Below are positions 61,177 through 64,000 of a DNA stretch of 64,000 bases, one piece after another. The position numbers and the translations under genes are program-made. This DNA comes from Marinobacterium jannaschii DSM 6295. Lineage in GTDB: Bacteria; Pseudomonadota; Gammaproteobacteria; Pseudomonadales; Balneatricaceae. The notes under the pieces are model-generated. The model had not been told where the DNA came from and searched no databases. It saw only the letters and a program-made list of their open reading frames with translations. Position 1 is the first letter of the stretch. Each line of letters starts with the position of its first letter. Where the stretch lies: NCBI RefSeq assembly GCF_000620085.1, contig NZ_KK211066.1, positions 196,318 to 260,317 of the forward strand, written 5' to 3'.

Positions 61177-61233
61177 GCTGCAACAAGAGCCTGGGCATGG
61201 TGTAGGAGCTCACACCGTGAGCGAAGCTCTTCC
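61177..61233. repeat. REP-like intergenic repeat, copy B
   Basis: The copy contains GGTGTAGGAGCTCACACCGT, then GAGCGAAGCTCTTCC. GTAGGAGC...GCGAA resembles the REP elements of pseudomonads. Together with copy A it brackets the ubiUV operon and its FNR box. The rest of 61234-61373 has no gene. Confidence 0.75.
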
Positions 61234-61373
61234 TCTGAAAAAGCTTCGCGCCTGCAAAGCGTTCCCACACCGAATAGCAGGCCCGAGGTATCCGTGGGTT
61301 TTGTCGCCTCGCTCCGTTACAGACACAAGTAGTGTGGTGTTGAACGCAGCGAAACCCTGGTTACCCCCAAGCC

Positions 61374-62303
61374 TCAAAACACATAGCTATAGAAATACCC
61401 CGCACCGACCGCCATACCCAGCACCACAAACAGGAACGCCATAATCATCTGGTTGTTAAAGATCGCCTTCAGCAATATCACCTCGGTCAGGCTGGCCCCG
61501 GCGCTGCCGATCACCAGTGCCATGACTGCTCCCAACCCCATACCCTTAGTCAGCAACGCTGCACTCAGCGGCACCATCGCCGTACTACTGATATAAAGCG
61601 GAATACCGATCACCGCCGCCACCGGAATCGCCAGGGGGTTACTCTCGCCTGCCACGCTGGCCACGAAATCCGAAGGCATAAAGCCGTAGATCAGCGAGCC
61701 CAGCGAGATACCGGCGATCAGGTAAGGCACCACTTTCAGGAAATCACTCCAGGTAGTGCGCCAGATCCGCATCCACTTTGACTCCACCGCAACAGGCTCA
61801 GCTGCGCTGCTATCACCACAACTGCTGGCACAGCCCTTCTTCTCCGGTGTCAGGTATGCCTCCGGCTTGATATGTTTCTCAAAACCCAGTTTTTCCAGCG
61901 TATAGCCTGCGGCAATGGACACCCCCATGGCGATGGCGAAATAACTCAGGGTGATCTTAAGGCCAAAGGTTACCGCGAACAGGCCGATCACTATCGGGTT
62001 AAGCAGCGGGCTGGCAAACAGGAACACCATCATGGTGCCGAAACCAGCATTGGCCCGCAGCAATCCCTTCAGGAACGGGATGGTCGAGCAGGAACAGAAC
62101 GGCGTGATCGCACCAAGGAAGCCCGCGATCACATAGCCCTTACCCCCTTTACTGCTGAGGATACTCTGTACCCGGTGTGGCGGCAGATACTCCAGCAGCA
62201 CTCCGACACCGTAACTGATCAGCAGATAGAGCAGCGTCAGCTCCACCGCCAGAAAGGCGAACATTCCCAATGCATCGGAGACCATCTCCGCAGTAATCGT
62301 CAT
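61374..62303 (-). CDS. DUF318/ArsP-like permease (SO_0444-type metal efflux)
   Basis: ATG at 62303 with GGGAGG upstream gives 309 residues and about eight helices. It carries the DUF318 signature ITPFCSCSTIPFLKGLLRAN and a repeated motif in PLYISSTAMVPLSAALLTKG. The cysteine-bearing cytosolic loop KKGCASSCGDSS may bind soft metals. Relatives export organoarsenicals or are linked to copper/zinc resistance. It is divergent from an ArsR repressor with shared operators, so metal-induced efflux is likely. The exact ion is unknown. Confidence 0.88.
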   Translation of the reverse strand: MTITAEMVSDALGMFAFLAVELTLLYLLISYGVGVLLEYLPPHRVQSILSSKGGKGYVIAGFLGAITPFCSCSTIPFLKGLLRANAGFGTMMVFLFASPLLNPIVIGLFAVTFGLKITLSYFAIAMGVSIAAGYTLEKLGFEKHIKPEAYLTPEKKGCASSCGDSSAAEPVAVESKWMRIWRTTWSDFLKVVPYLIAGISLGSLIYGFMPSDFVASVAGESNPLAIPVAAVIGIPLYISSTAMVPLSAALLTKGMGLGAVMALVIGSAGASLTEVILLKAIFNNQMIMAFLFVVLGMAVGAGYFYSYVF

Positions 62304-62320
62304 AGACCCTCCCAAAACTA

Positions 62321-62408
62321 TATTTCTAGTTTTATAGAATTAATAATGCAGTGAAATCTAGCGCCGACAGGCTGTCACCGTCAAGTTATTTCTAGTAATA
62401 TCGAAATA
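62321..62408. promoter_or_regulatory. Paired ArsR operators in the divergent region
   Basis: Site 1 (62321-62340) reads TATTTCTAGTTTTATAGAAT, with TTCTA / TAGAA arms. Site 2 (62387-62408) starts TATTTCTAGTAATA and ends GAAATA, with 6-bp TATTTC / GAAATA arms. Both share TATTTCTAGT. Each lies close to one of the two divergent start codons, as expected for one repressor controlling both genes. Confidence 0.6.
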
Positions 62409-62430
62409 TAAGTTTAGTGAGGATATCGTG

Positions 62431-62730
62431 ATGGAACTGGAAAATGTCGCCAAAGCCCTGAAAGAACTGGGCCACCCTACCCGGCTGACTGTATTCAAAC
62501 GGCTGGTGAGATCCGGCCATCAGGGAATGGCGGTCGGGGAAGTACAGGAGCAACTGGGTATCCCCGGCTCCACCCTCTCACACCACCTCTCCAGCCTCGC
62601 CTCCGCCGGGCTGATCTCCCAGCGCCGCGAAGGCCGCACCCTCTACTGCGTGGCGGAGTATCAGCAGCTACAGGGCGTGATCGACTTCCTCGTTGAGGAG
62701 TGCTGTGCCGATACCGCGCAAGATAACTGA
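62431..62730 (+). CDS. ArsR/SmtB-family metal-responsive repressor
   Basis: The 99-residue winged-helix protein contains KALKELGHPTRLTVFKRLVR and the recognition helix IPGSTLSHHLSSLASAGLIS. The C-terminal VEECCADTAQDN holds a cysteine pair that could sense a thiophilic ion. The classic ELCVCDL site of ArsR is replaced by GEVQEQLG. ATG at 62431 (GAGGA upstream) is preferred to the GTG just before it. It is divergent from the permease it probably represses. Confidence 0.9.
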   Translation: MELENVAKALKELGHPTRLTVFKRLVRSGHQGMAVGEVQEQLGIPGSTLSHHLSSLASAGLISQRREGRTLYCVAEYQQLQGVIDFLVEECCADTAQDN

Positions 62731-62888
62731 TCACCTGATCTTGCGGAATGATGGCCCGGGATCATCGCTGCCTCTAAATGGCTGTGATCATTAAACATCT
62801 GCCACCTGTGCCTGAGATGCGGTCAAGTTTCCGCCTATTCTGCCGAAAACTGAGTATCCGGTTGGATTTATAGGTGAAGGACCACAGC

Positions 62889-64000
62889 ATGAAAATCACA
62901 TCAAACAATGACGCTATCGCCAGCCAGCTGCAGCTATCAAGCCACCCGCTGAATAACGGCAAGCAGCCGGCAGAGACTCCGACCCGGCTGAGCAGCACAT
63001 CGGCACAGGCAGACAAGGTGGTGCTTTCAGAGGCAGCCCGACAGGCGGGTCATTCCGAGCCCCTGCCAGAGGTCGCGCCACATAAAGCCTTTATCGGCAA
63101 TGATACCGTCCTGATCCAGCCGGAATCAGAGACAACCCAACGTATGGAAGCGATCCTCAACCGTCTGTCCGAAGACGAACAGAAGGATCTGATCGATTCC
63201 AAACTGCTTACCGAAGATAAGTTCCTGCAGCTGGCGGAAGAACTTAGCGACGAAGAACTGAAACAATTTGTCGCTATCACCACGGCACTGGAAACCCCGC
63301 CAAAGCGCAATGGTTTTAACCCCATCATGCCCGGCGGCCATCAGGAAACCCTGAGTCTGGTCGACAGGCTCTCCGCCATGGATCAAAGCACCCGTAGCCG
63401 TGTGCTGGAAAAGGCCGACGGCTACGCGGATAAGGTTTACAAACCCGCCCCCTCCTCCAGCTATCAGCCCGATGGCACTTTCGCCTTCCTGCAACCCTCG
63501 GAATCCGCCAACGACCTGCATAACCTGATCGGTGCGGTCGGTCGCAGTGACGATGTCGATGGCATGCTTGATCAGCTGGAGCTGTTCGAAGAATCCGATC
63601 AATCCAGCCTGCTTGGCCTGTTGCATGCAGATATTGGGCTGGGGGGACGGATGATGGATCAGCTCGAAGGGCGCAATAAGGAATCGCAGAGTGCCGTGCT
63701 GGATTTCGTCAGCCAGATCAGCAGCAATATCAGTGGCTATGCGCCGGAGCTGCAGACAACCACCGGCGCTACCTCACCGGGAGAACGCGCCTTCGCCTTA
63801 CTCGGCCATGACAATGGCAGCAGTCAGGTGGCTTTCGGCATGATCGAAGATACTGTCTCGCTGATGGAAAACTACCGCTTCGACGATGCCCAGCTCAAGC
63901 AGATGGGCGATCAGCTACGGCATATGGAACGCGGCGATCAACGTGCCTACCTCGCCATCACCGAGACCGGGCTGGATAACCTGCTGGGTGGTAACGAGGG
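62889..64000 (+). CDS. Unrecognised protein, partial (continues beyond right edge)
   Basis: ATG at 62889 has GAAGGA 7 bases upstream. The frame stays open for 370 codons to the edge. It begins MKITSNNDAIASQLQLSSHP and has DKVVLSEAARQAG near 43, a phrase common near the start of flagellar or other surface-appendage-linked proteins (KVxLSxxAR). The rest is hydrophilic, acidic and probably helical, with repeated leucine/aspartate patterns (DLIDSKLLTEDKFLQLAEEL). There is no signal peptide or membrane helix. Function unknown. Confidence 0.8.
   Translation, partial: MKITSNNDAIASQLQLSSHPLNNGKQPAETPTRLSSTSAQADKVVLSEAARQAGHSEPLPEVAPHKAFIGNDTVLIQPESETTQRMEAILNRLSEDEQKDLIDSKLLTEDKFLQLAEELSDEELKQFVAITTALETPPKRNGFNPIMPGGHQETLSLVDRLSAMDQSTRSRVLEKADGYADKVYKPAPSSSYQPDGTFAFLQPSESANDLHNLIGAVGRSDDVDGMLDQLELFEESDQSSLLGLLHADIGLGGRMMDQLEGRNKESQSAVLDFVSQISSNISGYAPELQTTTGATSPGERAFALLGHDNGSSQVAFGMIEDTVSLMENYRFDDAQLKQMGDQLRHMERGDQRAYLAITETGLDNLLGGNE

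Overview
The window looks like chromosomal DNA of a free-living marine gammaproteobacterium, probably of the Oceanospirillales/Oceanospirillaceae type. This is inferred from gene content: a large NAD-dependent glutamate dehydrogenase, a TAXI-type TRAP transporter with fused permease, a BCCT osmolyte carrier beside a DddP-like M24 protein, FNR/Anr and NrdR boxes, UbiTUV, RmuC and MtgA. Genes are dense on both strands. I see no insertion sequence, prophage, CRISPR array or rRNA operon. There is one tRNA gene, tRNA-Ser(GGA).

Layout. 1-7.2 kb: a LysR regulator (cut by the left edge) diverges from a DddP-like M24 metalloprotein and a BCCT transporter. A 2-oxoglutarate/Fe(II) oxygenase, a GlxA-type AraC regulator and a periplasmic binding protein follow on the minus strand. 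This is probably an uptake and catabolic locus for an onium-type osmolyte. 7.4-12.9 kb: a 1458-residue regulator joins an AraC DNA-binding half to a kinase C-lobe remnant and a STAND-type ATPase/TPR half, followed by a response regulator. 13.8-23.4 kb: NAD-glutamate dehydrogenase, a universal stress protein and a TAXI TRAP system. 23.8-32.2 kb: an orphan sensor kinase, a LuxR regulator, ETF-ubiquinone oxidoreductase, a DmdC/FadE-type acyl-CoA dehydrogenase, an AraC regulator and an MBL-fold hydrolase.

32.4-38.5 kb: tRNA-Ser, mtgA, and an ftsA-ftsZ pair that lacks its usual neighbours ftsQ and lpxC. Upstream of ftsA lies an AT-rich array of roughly 32-bp tandem repeats, then a hairpin-rich GC-rich stretch, then rmuC. 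38.6-43.0 kb: a potassium channel, DUF350, DUF1190 and ATP-grasp (glutathionylspermidine-synthase-like) cassette, an O-methyltransferase and an acidic protein. 43.3-52.4 kb: LpxR, an SDR, RsuA, gamma-glutamyltransferase, and a peptide-type ABC importer with both ATPases in one chain. 52.5-55.4 kb: one protein combining carrier, AMP-ligase and PlsC acyltransferase domains.

55.6-61.2 kb is an anaerobic block. It has class III ribonucleotide reductase split into two cistrons (catalytic NrdD and a 55-residue glycyl-radical piece), NrdG, and the oxygen-independent ubiquinone factors UbiT, UbiV and UbiU. FNR-type palindromes and tandem NrdR boxes sit in the intergenic regions. 61.4-62.7 kb: a DUF318/ArsP-like permease diverges from an ArsR repressor, with matching operators between them. 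A partial unrecognised gene runs off the right edge.

The strongest leads are the DddP-like protein with all expected metal ligands but a changed catalytic position, the split NrdD, the AraC-pseudokinase-STAND fusion, and the 32-bp repeat array upstream of a displaced ftsAZ pair. All assignments come from reading motifs. No database search was run.
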